From an uncultured Pseudokineococcus sp. (GTDB taxonomy: Bacteria; Actinomycetota; Actinomycetes; Actinomycetales; Quadrisphaeraceae): a stretch of 64,000 nucleotides of DNA. The notes beneath the pieces were generated by a model. The model did not search any database, had not been told where the DNA came from, and saw only the letters and a program-made list of their open reading frames with translations. The stretch lies in NCBI RefSeq assembly GCF_947495735.1, contig NZ_CANMAA010000004.1, positions 248,001 through 312,000 on the forward strand, in the 5' to 3' direction. Positions 8,031 through 17,388 of this stretch are shown here, in pieces (position 1 is the stretch's first letter; each line of letters opens with the position of its first letter). Both the position numbers and the translations under genes were made by a program.

Positions 8031-9288
8031 GGCGCCCCGTGCGGAGGGCGGCAGCGCCGGCGCCGGCGGCCACCGCCAGGAGGGCCGCGCCGGCGGCGAC
8101 CAGACCGCCGTCGACACCGCCGCCCTCGACGCCGGTGTTGGAGCGCAGGCCCGGGTTCTGGGCCGGGGCCGGTGCGGGCGCCGTGACGGTCACCGTGGGC
8201 GTGGGCACGGGCGCGACGGCCGCCGCCTCGAGGACGAGCTCGCCCACCGCGACCATGGAGACGGAGTCGTCGGAGCTGGGCACGAAGAGGACCATGAGGT
8301 AGCTGCCCGGCCGGAGGTCCTCGGACGGCCTCACCGTGGCCGAGCGCTCCCCCGTCTCCGGGTCGCCGGCGTAGTCCTCGAGGTCGAGCGCCACCACGTC
8401 GCCCTCGGCACCGTCGCCCTCGGACGCCGAGCCCTCGAGATCCGCCTCGAGGTCCTCGAGCACCCGGGCGGTGCCGGTCGCGGCGCTCGACGCCGACGTC
8501 CCCTCGACGGCCTCGGCCACGACGGATGCCGCCGAGGACGACTCGAGCACGAGGTCGCCCTCCTCGTCGTCGTCGCCGAGCGGCAGGAGGAAGCCGTCGA
8601 GCCCCTCGAGCGTCTCCACCCCCAGCCCGCGGAGGCTCGAGTCCTCCGGCAGCACGACTTGGAAGGGCTCGCCCGCCCGAGCTGCCACCGGCTCCTCGAC
8701 GAAGGTGAACGCCTCGAGGGCGCTGGCGTCCACCGCGGCCGGGGTCCGCACCAGCTCGGCCGCGTCGCCCGTCGGCTTCAGGTCGAGGGGGACGGTCACC
8801 TCGAACGACGGGGCGTCGGCGAAGCCCTCGACCTCGAGGCCGGTGACCAGCAGGAAGACGTCGTCGACGTTCGTCAGGGCGTCGTCGGCGGCGGGGAGGA
8901 CCACGGTGAGCAGCCCGTCGGTGACCTTCGGCTCCAGCTCCTCCGCCAGCGTGAGGGGCTGCGGGACCTCTCCCACCTCCAGGGCGTCCTCGTAGTCCTC
9001 CATGGTGACCAGAGCGGCCGCCGCATCGGCGGAGACGGCGCGGTCGGGCAGGTCCACCGTGACGGTGCCGTCCCCCGCGGCGAGGTCGACCGGGGTCGCG
9101 TCCAGCTCGTTCGCCTGGTCCCGGTCCAGCGGGAGGCCGAAGGCGGAGAAGGCCACGTCCTGCCCCGGGTCGAGCACGAAGGAGGACGTGGCCGCCAGCG
9201 CGCTCGGCGCGGCAAGGGCCAGTGCGGTGGTCGCGGCCAGAGCACCGAGGCCCGTACTGGCGACCCGGCGGGTGGTCGTGCGCGGCAT
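8014..9288 (-). CDS. Sortase-anchored surface protein with NTG-type sorting signal
   Basis: 424 aa. The N-terminus is a clear Sec signal peptide (RRVASTGLGALAATTALAL, cleavage near APSALAA). The mature part is acidic, rich in Val/Leu/Asp and probably all-beta; it contains an Asp/Glu-rich loop (PLGDDDEEGD) and I recognise no enzyme domain. A Pro/Thr/Val stretch spans the wall. The C-terminus has the sorting layout: pentapeptide-like LRSNTG, a Gly-rich turn, a hydrophobic helix (GLVAAGAALLAVAAGAGAAAL) and the positive tail RTGRRGRRA. The motif departs from LPxTG and LAxTG. The gene is translated from ATG 9288 and is followed by its sortase with overlapping ends, so the two form a dedicated pair. 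Function on the surface is unknown. Confidence 0.8.
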   Translation of the reverse strand: MPRTTTRRVASTGLGALAATTALALAAPSALAATSSFVLDPGQDVAFSAFGLPLDRDQANELDATPVDLAAGDGTVTVDLPDRAVSADAAAALVTMEDYEDALEVGEVPQPLTLAEELEPKVTDGLLTVVLPAADDALTNVDDVFLLVTGLEVEGFADAPSFEVTVPLDLKPTGDAAELVRTPAAVDASALEAFTFVEEPVAARAGEPFQVVLPEDSSLRGLGVETLEGLDGFLLPLGDDDEEGDLVLESSSAASVVAEAVEGTSASSAATGTARVLEDLEADLEGSASEGDGAEGDVVALDLEDYAGDPETGERSATVRPSEDLRPGSYLMVLFVPSSDDSVSMVAVGELVLEAAAVAPVPTPTVTVTAPAPAPAQNPGLRSNTGVEGGGVDGGLVAAGAALLAVAAGAGAAALRTGRRGRRA

Positions 9289-9392
9289 GGAGGCCCTCTC
9301 GCGTCGTGGCGGGCGTGGCTCACCCGCTGCGGGTGCACCATATCGACCGGTTCCGCCCCTGGCTGGGCCTTAGGACCGACGGCACGGACGCA

Positions 9393-9428
9393 AGCGCCCC
9401 GCTCACCCGAACGGGTGAACGGGGCGCT
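9393..9428 (-). terminator. Hairpin downstream of pdxS
   Basis: Two 17-nt arms (9393-9409 and 9412-9428) pair with a single mismatch around a 2-nt AA centre. It lies 28 nt after the pdxS stop and carries no T-run, as usual for high-GC actinobacterial terminators. Confidence 0.65.
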
Positions 9429-9456
9429 CGCCGACCTCGTGCGGGCGGGGTCGGAG

Positions 9457-10410
9457 TCACCAGCCCCGCGAGGCCAGGCGGTGCGGCTCGGGGATGGCGT
9501 CGACGTTGAGGCCGACCATCGCGTCGCCCAGGCCGCGGGAGACCTTCGCGATGACGTCGGGGTCGTCGAAGAACGTCGTCGCCTTGACGATGGCCGCGGC
9601 GCGCTCGGCGGGGTTGCCGGACTTGAAGATGCCCGAGCCGACGAAGACGCCCTCGGCGCCGAGCTGCATCATCATCGCGGCGTCCGCGGGGGTGGCGATG
9701 CCGCCCGCCGTGAACAGGGTCACGGGCAGCTTCCCGGCCGCGGCGACCTCCGCGACGAGCTCGTACGGGGCCTGCAGCTCCTTGGCCGCGACGTACAGCT
9801 CGTCGCTGCTCATCGAGGACAGCCGGGCGATCTCCGCGCGGATCGTGCGGATGTGGCCCGTGGCGTTCGAGACGTCGCCGGTGCCGGCCTCGCCCTTGGA
9901 GCGGATCATCGCGGCGCCCTCGGTGAGGCGGCGCAGCGCCTCGCCGAGGTTCGTGGCACCGCAGACGAAGGGGACCGTGAAGCGCCACTTGTCGATGTGG
10001 TGGACGTAGTCGGCCGGCGTCAGCACCTCGGACTCGTCGACGTAGTCGACGCCCAGGCTCTGCAGGACCTGCGCCTCGACGAAGTGCCCGATGCGCGCCT
10101 TGGCCATGACGGGGATCGAGACCGCGTCGACGATGCCCTGGACGAGGTCGGGGTCGCTCATCCGCGCGACGCCGCCCTGGGCGCGGATGTCGGCGGGCAC
10201 GCGCTCGAGGGCCATGACGGCGACGGCGCCGGCGTCCTCGGCGATCTTGGCCTGCTCCGCGGTGACGACGTCCATGATGACGCCGCCCTTGAGCATCTCG
10301 GCCATGCCGCGCTTGACCCGGGCGGTGCCGCGCGCGGCGCTGTCCCGGGCGCTCTCCCCCGGCCCGGTGGGCTGGGCGGCGGCGGGCTGGGTCGTCTCGG
10401 GCGTGGGCAC
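9457..10410 (-). CDS. pdxS: Pyridoxal 5'-phosphate synthase lyase subunit PdxS
   Basis: 317 aa (beta/alpha)8 subunit that builds PLP from ribose 5-phosphate, glyceraldehyde 3-phosphate and the ammonia supplied by PdxT. The chain shows [17 protein letters not shown] with the first catalytic Lys region, [20 protein letters not shown], and the [11 protein letters not shown] and [15 protein letters not shown] blocks. A ~30-residue Thr/Ala-rich N-terminal tail is extra. No pdxT lies in the window; in relatives it often follows PimA-linked pdxS genes, so it is presumably beyond or elsewhere. GTG 10410 follows a weak GAGG. It is separated from the upstream PIM genes by 230 nt and probably has its own promoter. 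Confidence 0.97.
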   Translation of the reverse strand: MPTPETTQPAAAQPTGPGESARDSAARGTARVKRGMAEMLKGGVIMDVVTAEQAKIAEDAGAVAVMALERVPADIRAQGGVARMSDPDLVQGIVDAVSIPVMAKARIGHFVEAQVLQSLGVDYVDESEVLTPADYVHHIDKWRFTVPFVCGATNLGEALRRLTEGAAMIRSKGEAGTGDVSNATGHIRTIRAEIARLSSMSSDELYVAAKELQAPYELVAEVAAAGKLPVTLFTAGGIATPADAAMMMQLGAEGVFVGSGIFKSGNPAERAAAIVKATTFFDDPDVIAKVSRGLGDAMVGLNVDAIPEPHRLASRGW

Positions 10411-10641
10411 CGGTACCTCGCAGGTCTCGTGGGGCTGGGCGGTCAGGCTGGGGCGGTCAGGGCTGGGCGTCGGAGCGGGAGCGGTTCGGGCCGGGAGGTC
10501 GGTCCCAGCCGGTCGTGCGCGGAGGGCGCCGGGAGGGCGCCGGGTGCGGAGCGGTCTCCGCCGCCGCCGGGCCCGCCGCGACCTCGAGCGACGCGCTCGG
10601 CGCCGTCCGGCCCATGGTAGGCCCCCGCCCCGCGCGGGCGG

Positions 10642-11298
10642 TCAGGGCAGCAGGCCCGGCGGCGGCTCGTCGTCGACCTCGAAGGTCCTCGGCTCCGGGG
10701 CGCGGCCCGCGAGGCGCGCCCAGCGCACCAGGCGGCCCCGCCGGCGCCGGCGCACCTGGACCTGGGCGTCGTTGGAGAACCGCCGCGCCAAGGACAGCCG
10801 CCGGCACGCCGTCACGAGGTCCTCCAGCAGCCCCTCGGCCGCGGGCTCGCGCCACAGCTCGGCGAGCACCTCCGGGGGCAGGGCCGCGCGCAGCGCCGCG
10901 GAGAGGTCGCTCTCGGCGCGCTCGCGCTCGGCCGTCAGGCGCCCGGGGCCGGCGGTGGGGTCGGGCGACAGACCTGGTACCCGCTGCTCGTCGGGCCCGG
11001 GTCGCCGGGCGGCCTCGTCGTCGGGCTCGCCCTCCCCCAGGGCGTCCGCCGCCGCCACGGCGAGCAGCACCGACGCCGCGGGGTCCAGGAGCCCGCTGCG
11101 CGCCAGGCGGTCCACGGCGGCTGCACGGCGGACCAGCTGCTCGACGAGCGCGGCCCGCGCGCCGTCGGCGCGCCGGTGGAGGCGGTCCAGCCGCCTCGCC
11201 GCCGTGCTGAGCAGCAGCGCGGCGACCACGAGGGCGAGCACGACCAGCGGCACGAGGACCAGCAGCCGCACGTCGACGAGGACGTCGGCCCCGCTCAT
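10642..11298 (-). CDS. LemA-like membrane protein of the PIM operon
   Basis: 218 aa. One N-terminal membrane helix (LLVLVPLVVLALVVAALLL) is followed by long Arg/Ala-rich helices (RLDRLHRRADGARAALVEQL) that resemble LemA-type proteins, then a charged middle and a basic C-terminus with RRRRRGRLVRWARLAG. The start ATG overlaps the PimA stop (ATGA), so it is the last member of the thrS-to-pimA run. A conserved protein of this layout sits between pimA and pdxS in other actinomycetes; its role is unknown. The LemA resemblance is by eye only. Confidence 0.7.
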   Translation of the reverse strand: MSGADVLVDVRLLVLVPLVVLALVVAALLLSTAARRLDRLHRRADGARAALVEQLVRRAAAVDRLARSGLLDPAASVLLAVAAADALGEGEPDDEAARRPGPDEQRVPGLSPDPTAGPGRLTAERERAESDLSAALRAALPPEVLAELWREPAAEGLLEDLVTACRRLSLARRFSNDAQVQVRRRRRGRLVRWARLAGRAPEPRTFEVDDEPPPGLLP

Positions 11299-12719
11299 CG
11301 CCGCGCCGCCGGCCCGCGGTCGCCGGAGGGGCCGGGGCCCGCGCCCCTGCGCCGGCGCGCGCGCCACGGGCGGCCGGCGTCCGGGCGGCGTGCCGGGTCG
11401 GCGCCGTCGGCGGCGCCCGTCGCGTCCGGTCCCCCGCCGTCGGTCCGGTCGTCGGCCCGGTCGTTGGCACGGGCGTCGGCCCGGTCGTGCGTACGGGCGT
11501 CGGCCCGGTCGTGCGTACGGGCGTCGGCCCGGTCGTGCGTACGGGCGTCGGCACGCTCGTGCGTACGGGCGTCGGCACGGGCCCGGGCGCGGTCGCCCTG
11601 CAGCACCGTCTCGTAGACGGCGACGAGCTCGTCGGCCACGACCGACCAGTCGTAGCGGCGCACGGCCAGCGCGGCGGCGTCCCGGCGCGCCGCGGTCGAC
11701 GCCGGGTCGCCGAGGACGTCGTGCACGGCGGCGGCGAGCGCGGCGCTGTCGCCCACGGGGAAGAGGGCGCCGAGGGCGCCCTGCCCGAGCACCCGGCGGA
11801 ACGCCGGCAGCGCGCTGGCCACCACGGGGGCACCGGCGGCCATGGCCTCGACGAGCACGATGCCGAAGCTCTCCCCGCCGATCTGCGGCGCCACGTAGAC
11901 GTCGACGGAGGCCAGCAGCGCCCGCTTGTCCGCCTCCGAGACGGGCCCGAGCGGCACGAGGGCGGCGGCGTCCTCGGCGGGCAGCGCCCGCAGGGCCTCG
12001 CCGTCGCCGGAGCCCGCCACGAGCACCCGGACGCCGGGGTGCTGGGCCCGCAGCCGCGGGACGGCACCGGCGAGGACGGCCAGGCCCTTGCGCGGCTCGT
12101 CGACGCGCCCGAGGAAGCCGACGACCGGCGGCCGGCCCGCGCGGGCCCCGAGCCAGCGGGGGTCCGGCTGCGCGTCCGCGAAGTCGGCCACCCGCACGCC
12201 GTTCGGGACGACGACCGCGTCGCCCCCGAGGTGCTCCACGACGGTGCGCCGGGCGTCCTCGCTCACCGCGATGCGGGCGGACAGGCGCTCGAAGCCGGGG
12301 CGCAGCAGCGGCTGCGCCGCCCGCATGGCCCGCGAGCGGTCCAGGGCGCTGTGGAAGGTGGCCACCACCGGCACCTCGGCGGCCAGCAGCGCCAGCAGGC
12401 CGAGGCTCGGGGACGCCGGCTCGTGCACGTGGACGAGGTCCCACCCGCCGGTCGCCAGCCACCGGCGCACGCGCGAGTTCGTCACCGGCCCGAAGGACAG
12501 CCGCGCCACGGACCCGTTGAAGGGGACGGCCACGACGCGGCCGGCGAGCTCCAGGCCCTCGTCGACCCCGTCCTCCGCGCTCGCCGCGCGCTCCCCGCCG
12601 GGGGCCAGCACGCCGACCTCGTGGCCCAGCCGGCGCAGCTCGCGCGCCTGGTCGCGCACGTGGAGCTGCACCCCGCCCGCGACGTCGAGCGCGTACGGGC
12701 AGACGATCCCGATCCTCAC
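11295..12719 (-). CDS. pimA: Phosphatidyl-myo-inositol mannosyltransferase (PimA-like, GT4)
   Basis: 474 aa GT-B glycosyltransferase that puts the first mannose on phosphatidylinositol at the inner face of the membrane. The N-terminal domain starts MRIGIVCPYALDVAGGVQLHV and holds the acceptor region VHVHEPASPSLGLLAL. The C-terminal domain has GFLGRVDEPRKGL and the GDP-mannose site GGESFGIVLVEAMAAGAPVV. The catalytic core ends near residue 375. The last ~100 residues are an unusual tail of 8-residue repeats (DRADARTH) followed by Arg/Pro-rich sequence. GTG 12719 overlaps the upstream acyltransferase stop (GTGA). Confidence 0.9.
   Translation of the reverse strand: MRIGIVCPYALDVAGGVQLHVRDQARELRRLGHEVGVLAPGGERAASAEDGVDEGLELAGRVVAVPFNGSVARLSFGPVTNSRVRRWLATGGWDLVHVHEPASPSLGLLALLAAEVPVVATFHSALDRSRAMRAAQPLLRPGFERLSARIAVSEDARRTVVEHLGGDAVVVPNGVRVADFADAQPDPRWLGARAGRPPVVGFLGRVDEPRKGLAVLAGAVPRLRAQHPGVRVLVAGSGDGEALRALPAEDAAALVPLGPVSEADKRALLASVDVYVAPQIGGESFGIVLVEAMAAGAPVVASALPAFRRVLGQGALGALFPVGDSAALAAAVHDVLGDPASTAARRDAAALAVRRYDWSVVADELVAVYETVLQGDRARARADARTHERADARTHDRADARTHDRADARTHDRADARANDRADDRTDGGGPDATGAADGADPARRPDAGRPWRARRRRGAGPGPSGDRGPAARR
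11451..11586. repeat. 24-bp tandem repeat in the 3' part of pimA
   Basis: About five and a half copies of a 24-bp unit starting GTCGGCCCGGTCGTGCGTAC, in frame, encoding DRADARTH on the minus strand. Copies differ by 0-4 bases, so the array is fairly young or kept uniform. Confidence 0.9.
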
Positions 12720-13867
12720 GAGCCCGCCCCCGTCCGGGCGCCGTCACCCTCGGGTCGGGCGCCGACGGGCCCGCCGGCGCCGGGGCCGGGCTCCGTTCCG
12801 GGCAGCAGGACGGGGCTCAGGAGGTGCCAGTCCTGGGGGTGTCGGGCGAGCGCGGCGGCGAGCAGGTCGGCGCAGGCCTGGGTCGTCGCGGCGACGCGCT
12901 GGGGCCGAGGGCCGGTGACGACCCTCTCGACGCGGTGCGGGCGTCCGAGCACGACCCAGCCCCCGGCCACGGAGCGGTCCCGCTCGTACCAGGCCTCGAA
13001 GGCGAACAGGGGGGCGTCGGCGAGGTCGGCCAGGGCCGCCGCTCCCGAGGCCAGCCGCGCCCGGCCGCCCAGGAAGTCGACCTCGACGGCCGCTCCCCCC
13101 AGGTCCCGGTCGACGAGCAGGGGCACCAGGGACCCGGAGCGGACGCGGCGCACGAGCTGGGGCAGCGGCGGCGCGGCGCCGGTGTGCGGGAGGGCCTCGA
13201 TGCCCACGGCGGCGCGGGCCCGCACGAACGCCTCGAACACGTCGTCGTCGGCGAGCCGCTCCACCACCGTGGTGGTGGGTCCCATCTCCAGCGGCCCCCA
13301 CGCGCCCAGGACGTCCCAGCTGGCCGAGTGCGTGAGCGCCACCACCGCGCCGCCGACGGCGAGGGCGGCGCGCAGCTCCTCGTCCTCGACGAAGCGGACG
13401 GCCCGCCGGCGGCGCTCCTCGGACCAGGTGTCGACCACGAAGGTGTCCACCCAGGCGCGGGCGTGCGAGCGCAGGGCCGCCCGCAGCACCAGCCGGGCGC
13501 GCCACGGCGCCAGCCCGGGACGGGCGTGCTCGAGGTTGCGGACCAGGTGCCGCACCCCGGCCAGCGCCTCCGCGCGCCGACCGACCGGGGAGAGCGCCAC
13601 GACCCACGCGACGTCGACGACCGCGGCCGCCGCGGCGCGCACGAGGGGCTCCGGCAGGGCCACGACGGTGCGCCACAGCAGCATCAGCGGGGACGGGCGG
13701 CGCCGTCCCCGCCGCCCGCGCCGCGAGCCCGTCCCTCGCGCGCCGGTCCCCTCAGCGCCGGTCCCCTCAGCGCCGGTCCCCTCTGCGCTGGTGCCGTCCG
13801 GCCCGGCAGGACCGGAGGCCACCGGGTCCTTGCGCACCGGCTCCCTGCGCACCGGCTCCCTGCTCAC
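12716..13867 (-). CDS. Phosphatidylinositol mannoside acyltransferase (PatA-like, LpxL/HtrB family)
   Basis: About 383 aa. The core from MLLWRTVVALP resembles lauroyl-type acyltransferases; the motif THSASWDVLGAW stands at the position of the catalytic HxxxxD (here H-SASW-D), followed by LVPLLVDRDLGG. In this operon the enzyme should acylate PIM mannose. A 60-residue N-terminal tail of short repeats (EPVRR and GTGAE units) precedes the core. Start GTG 13867 overlaps the pgsA stop; a start closer to the core is possible because no good ribosome-binding site is present. The stop overlaps the pimA start. Confidence 0.85.
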   Translation of the reverse strand: MSREPVRREPVRKDPVASGPAGPDGTSAEGTGAEGTGAEGTGARGTGSRRGRRGRRRPSPLMLLWRTVVALPEPLVRAAAAAVVDVAWVVALSPVGRRAEALAGVRHLVRNLEHARPGLAPWRARLVLRAALRSHARAWVDTFVVDTWSEERRRRAVRFVEDEELRAALAVGGAVVALTHSASWDVLGAWGPLEMGPTTTVVERLADDDVFEAFVRARAAVGIEALPHTGAAPPLPQLVRRVRSGSLVPLLVDRDLGGAAVEVDFLGGRARLASGAAALADLADAPLFAFEAWYERDRSVAGGWVVLGRPHRVERVVTGPRPQRVAATTQACADLLAAALARHPQDWHLLSPVLLPGTEPGPGAGGPVGARPEGDGARTGAGS

Positions 13868-13868
13868 C
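13741..13868. repeat. Two 15-bp tandem repeats encoding the PatA N-terminal tail
   Basis: 13741-13796 holds about four copies of CGCCGGTCCCCTCAG (protein GTGAE) and 13821-13868 about three copies of ACCGGCTCCCTGCGC (protein REPVR). Both units are multiples of three and leave the reading frame intact. Confidence 0.85.
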
Positions 13869-14487
13869 GGGCGCGGGGGGTCGTCGCGAGCGACTGACGC
13901 CGCACCGTGGCGATGCGCTGGCCGACCGTGACGGCGCTGCCCAGGGCGAGCAGGGACAGCACGACGACGAGGAGCGCCGTCGGCGCGCCCAGCCCCACGA
14001 AGAACGTCCCGGCCAGGACGGCGACGAGGCGGTCGGCGCGCGCCGCGATGCCGACGTCCGCCGTCATCCCGAGCCCCTCCGCCCGGGCCTTGGCGTAGGA
14101 GACGACCGACCCGAGGACCAGGCAGACGAGGGCGAGGACGCCCGCGGCGCCGTCGTCCCCCTCCCCCAGGAACCACAGCGCGACGCCCAGGAAGATCGCG
14201 GAGTCGCCGAAGCGGTCCAGCGTCGAGTCGAGGAAGGCCCCCCACGGCCCGGAGCGACCGGCCATGCGGGCCATCACGCCGTCGAGGGTGTCCGAGAGGA
14301 CGAAGGCGGTGATGACCAGGGGCCCCGCCACGAGATGACCGGCGGGGAGCAGGACAAGCGCGGACACGACCACCCCGAGCGTCCCGAGGACCGTGATGAC
14401 GTCGGGGCTGACGCCGAGGCGGACGAGCGCGCGCGCCGCCGGGGTGAACACGGCGGACATCACGGCACGGGCGTAGCGGCTGAGCAT
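13864..14487 (-). CDS. pgsA: Phosphatidylinositol phosphate synthase (CDP-alcohol phosphatidyltransferase)
   Basis: 207 aa integral membrane enzyme that joins CDP-diacylglycerol to inositol 1-phosphate, the entry step to PI and PIM lipids. The family signature D-x2-DG-x2-AR-x8-G-x3-D-x3-D is complete in SDTLDGVMARMAG and GAFLDSTLDRFGD. About six hydrophobic helices follow the family pattern. I place the start at ATG 14487, because TACTGT at 14503-14498 ends 10 nt before it and no Shine-Dalgarno is present; GTG 14499, four codons upstream, is the other option. The stop overlaps the acyltransferase start (GTGA). Confidence 0.92.
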   Translation of the reverse strand: MLSRYARAVMSAVFTPAARALVRLGVSPDVITVLGTLGVVVSALVLLPAGHLVAGPLVITAFVLSDTLDGVMARMAGRSGPWGAFLDSTLDRFGDSAIFLGVALWFLGEGDDGAAGVLALVCLVLGSVVSYAKARAEGLGMTADVGIAARADRLVAVLAGTFFVGLGAPTALLVVVLSLLALGSAVTVGQRIATVRRQSLATTPRAR

Positions 14488-14575
14488 GGTGCTGCGCACA
14501 GTAGCCAGGCCGACGGGGCCCGCCCGACCACCGCGCGGGCGCCCCGGTCGTCCTCGGGGGCGCCCGTCGCGGGCG

Positions 14576-15226
14576 TCAGGCCCGCGTGCGGTCCGGCTCC
14601 GGCCAGGCGGCGGCGAGCTTGCTCCGCGTGTCGCCCAGCAGCTCGGGCACGGCCTTGGTGCGGCCCACGACGGGCAGGAAGTTGGCGTCCCCGCCCCACC
14701 GCGGCACGACGTGCTGGTGCAGGTGGGCGGCGATGCCGGCGCCCGCGACGGCGCCCTGGTTCATGCCGAGGTTGAAGCCGTGCGGGGCGCTGACGTCGGC
14801 CAGGACCCGCAGGGCCGTGCGCGTCATCCGCGCCACCTCGACCGTCTCGCTCTCGGTCAGGTCGACGTAGGAGGCCACGTGGCGGTACGGGCAGACCATG
14901 AGGTGGCCCGGGTTGTAGGGGTACAGGTTGAGCACGGCGAAGCACTCCTCGCCGCGCGCCACCACGAGGCCCTCGGCGTCGTCGCCCTCCCGCGCGCGGC
15001 AGAAGGGGCACTGCGGCCCCTCGTGCTCGTCCGCGGGCTTGTTCTCCCCGCCGATGTAGGCCATGCGGTGCGGGGTCCACAGGCGCTCGAAGCCGTCGGC
15101 CTCGCCGGCGTAGCGGCCCGCCGGGTCGACCCGGACCCCGTCCGGCCCCTCCGCCGGGCCGTCCTGCCCCGGGCCGTCCTGCCCCGGGCCGTCCTGCCCC
15201 GGGCCGTCCGCCGGGGAGCCGCTCAC
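14576..15226 (-). CDS. HIT-family nucleotide hydrolase/phosphorylase
   Basis: 216 aa. The core (from [10 protein letters not shown]) carries a CPFC pair, the [13 protein letters not shown]-like block [12 protein letters not shown] and the histidine triad [10 protein letters not shown]. Actinobacterial proteins of this size beside pgsA act on dinucleoside tetraphosphates (AP4A phosphorylase-like); the exact reaction is inferred. The first ~60 residues are low-complexity and contain a GPGQD repeat encoded by a 15-bp tandem array. GTG 15226 overlaps the thrS stop. Conserved thrS-HIT-pgsA order supports the call. Confidence 0.9.
   Translation of the reverse strand: MSGSPADGPGQDGPGQDGPGQDGPAEGPDGVRVDPAGRYAGEADGFERLWTPHRMAYIGGENKPADEHEGPQCPFCRAREGDDAEGLVVARGEECFAVLNLYPYNPGHLMVCPYRHVASYVDLTESETVEVARMTRTALRVLADVSAPHGFNLGMNQGAVAGAGIAAHLHQHVVPRWGGDANFLPVVGRTKAVPELLGDTRSKLAAAWPEPDRTRA
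15156..15210. repeat. 15-bp tandem repeat in the HIT gene N-terminus
   Basis: Three full and one partial copy of GGGCCGTCCTGCCCC, in frame, encoding GPGQD units on the minus strand. Confidence 0.85.
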
Positions 15227-17316
15227 ACCTGCGCCCGGGAGCGCACGGCGTCGACGACGCGGGCGACCGCCTCGTCCACGGGCACGCCGTTGTCCTGGGT
15301 GCCGTCGCGGAACCGGAAGCTCACGGCGCCCTTCTCGACGTCCTCGCCGCCGGCGATGAGCAGGAAGGGGACCTTCTGCTTGGTGTGGGTGCGGATCTTC
15401 TTCTGCATGCGGTCGTCGGAGTCGTCGACCTCCACGCGCACCCCCTGCTCGCGCAGGCGCGCGGCGACCTCGCGCAGGTACGGCGCGAAGTCCCCCGCGA
15501 CGGGGATGCCGACGACCTGCACGGGGGCCAGCCACGGCGGGAAGGCGCCCGCGTAGTGCTCGACGAGGAGGCCGAAGAACCGCTCGATGGAGCCGAAGAG
15601 CGCGCGGTGGATCATCACCGGGCGCTGGCGGGTGCCGTCGGCGGCCTGGTACTCGAGCTCGAAGCGCTGCGGCAGCTGGAAGTCCACCTGGATCGTGGAC
15701 ATCTGCCAGGTGCGCCCGATGGCGTCGCGCGCCTGGACGGAGATCTTCGGCCCGTAGAAGGCCGCGCCCGCCGGGTCCGGGACGAGGTCCAGGCCTGAGC
15801 GCTCGGCCGCCTGCGCGAGCGCGGCGGTCGCCTGCTCCCAGTCCTCGTCGCTGCCGATGGACTTGTCCGGGTTCCGCGTCGACAGCTCGAGGTAGAAGTC
15901 GTCGAGGCCGTAGTCGCGCAGCAGCCCGAGGACGAAGTCGAGCAGGTCGCCCAGCTCATCGGCCATCTGCTCGCGGGTGCAGTAGATGTGGGCGTCGTCC
16001 TGCGTCATCCCGCGCACCCGCGTGAGGCCGTGCACGACGCCGGACTTCTCGTAGCGGTACACGGTGCCGAACTCGAAGAGCCGCAGCGGCAGCTCGCGGT
16101 AGGAGCGGCCGCGGCTGCGGTAGACGAGGTTGTGGAACGGGCAGTTCATCGGCTTGAGGTAGTAGTCCTGCCCCTGCCGGCGCACGACGCCGTCCGCGTC
16201 GCGCTGCTCGTCCAGGTGCATGGGCGGGAACATCCCGTCCCCGTACCAGTCGAGGTGACCGGAGGTCTCGAAGAGGTCCTTCTTCGTGATGTGCGGGGTG
16301 TTGACGAAGGCGTACCCGGCCTCCTCGTGGCGGCGCCGCGAGTAGTCCTCCATCTCGCGGCGCACGACGCCCCCGCGGGGGTGGAACACGGCCAGGCCGG
16401 AGCCGATCTCGTCCGGGAAGGAGAAGAGGTCCAGCTCGGTGCCCAGCCGGCGGTGGTCGCGGCGCTCGGCCTCGGCCAGGCGCTCGACGTGGGCGGCCAG
16501 GCCCTCCTTGGTGGCCCAGGCGGTGCCGTAGACGCGCTGCAGCTGGGCGTTCGCCTGGTCGCCGCGCCAGTAGGCGGCCGCCGAGCGCGTCAGCGCGAAG
16601 GCGTTGCCCAGCACCTTGGTCGAGGAGACGTGCGGCCCGCGGCACAGGTCGCGCCAGACGACCGAGCCGTCGCGGCGCAGGTTGTCGTAGATCGTGAGCT
16701 CGCCGCCGCCGACCTCGACGGAGGCGCCCTCGGCCACCTCGCCGCCGTCCGCGGCGTCGGTCGAGGACGAGCCCTTGAGCCCGATGAGCTCCAGCTTGTA
16801 GGGCTCGTCGGCCAGCTCGGTGCGGGCCTCGTCCTCGGTGACGACGCGGCGGCGGAAGCGCTGGCCCTCCTTGACGATGCGCGCCATGGCCTTCTGCAGG
16901 GCCTGCAGGTCCTCGGGCGTGAAGGGCACCTCGACGTCGAAGTCGTAGTAGAAGCCGTCGGTCACGGGCGGGCCGATGCCCAGGCGCGCGTCGGGCCGCG
17001 CCTGCTGCACGGCCTGGGCCAGGACGTGCGCGGCGGAGTGCCGCAGCACCTGCAGCCCGTCGGGCGAGGCGGCGAGCACGGGCTCGACGACGTCGCCGTC
17101 GGCGACCTCGGAGTCCAGGTCGCGCAGCTCGCCGCCGATCCGGGCGACGACGAGGGCGTCGTCGCCGCGACCGGCGCGGTGGTCCTCCTCCAGCACCTGC
17201 CAGGCCGTCGCCCCCTGCGGCACCCGGCGCTCGGTGCGGCCGGTGGCGCCCTCGACGACGACGGTGAGGAGCGGGGCGTCGGTCGACGGCGCGGTGGTCT
17301 CGGGGCTCTGCGTCAC
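15223..17316 (-). CDS. thrS: Threonyl-tRNA synthetase
   Basis: 697 aa, full-length class II synthetase. Domains in order are TGS (residues ~15-80), the editing/SAD domain with [10 protein letters not shown] and the DLCRGPHV motif, the catalytic core with motif 2 [11 protein letters not shown] and motif 3, and the anticodon-binding domain from ~600. The zinc-site Cys is in [10 protein letters not shown], and the two His ligands are expected in [10 protein letters not shown] and [12 protein letters not shown] short Asp/Gly/Ser-rich insertion ([13 protein letters not shown]) lies in the SAD domain. GTG 17316 sits 7 nt after TAGCAT with no ribosome-binding site. First gene of the run leading to pimA. 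Confidence 0.97.
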   Translation of the reverse strand: MTQSPETTAPSTDAPLLTVVVEGATGRTERRVPQGATAWQVLEEDHRAGRGDDALVVARIGGELRDLDSEVADGDVVEPVLAASPDGLQVLRHSAAHVLAQAVQQARPDARLGIGPPVTDGFYYDFDVEVPFTPEDLQALQKAMARIVKEGQRFRRRVVTEDEARTELADEPYKLELIGLKGSSSTDAADGGEVAEGASVEVGGGELTIYDNLRRDGSVVWRDLCRGPHVSSTKVLGNAFALTRSAAAYWRGDQANAQLQRVYGTAWATKEGLAAHVERLAEAERRDHRRLGTELDLFSFPDEIGSGLAVFHPRGGVVRREMEDYSRRRHEEAGYAFVNTPHITKKDLFETSGHLDWYGDGMFPPMHLDEQRDADGVVRRQGQDYYLKPMNCPFHNLVYRSRGRSYRELPLRLFEFGTVYRYEKSGVVHGLTRVRGMTQDDAHIYCTREQMADELGDLLDFVLGLLRDYGLDDFYLELSTRNPDKSIGSDEDWEQATAALAQAAERSGLDLVPDPAGAAFYGPKISVQARDAIGRTWQMSTIQVDFQLPQRFELEYQAADGTRQRPVMIHRALFGSIERFFGLLVEHYAGAFPPWLAPVQVVGIPVAGDFAPYLREVAARLREQGVRVEVDDSDDRMQKKIRTHTKQKVPFLLIAGGEDVEKGAVSFRFRDGTQDNGVPVDEAVARVVDAVRSRAQV

Positions 17317-17323
17317 GGCCGCG

Positions 17324-17329
17324 ATGCTA
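17324..17329 (-). promoter_or_regulatory. -10 box of leaderless thrS operon
   Basis: TAGCAT on the minus strand ends 7 nt before the thrS GTG. It should drive the thrS-HIT-pgsA-patA-pimA-LemA-like run, in which every junction overlaps or nearly touches. Confidence 0.6.
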
Positions 17330-17388
17330 GCGACGCACCACCCCGCCGCCGACGCCCCCGACGGCCGCCGCACTTCCCCGCAGGGGGC

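Noticed and set aside
10457-12067. Long minus-strand frame antiparallel/offset to pimA
   Set aside because: Arg/Pro-rich shadow of the real frame in GC-rich DNA.
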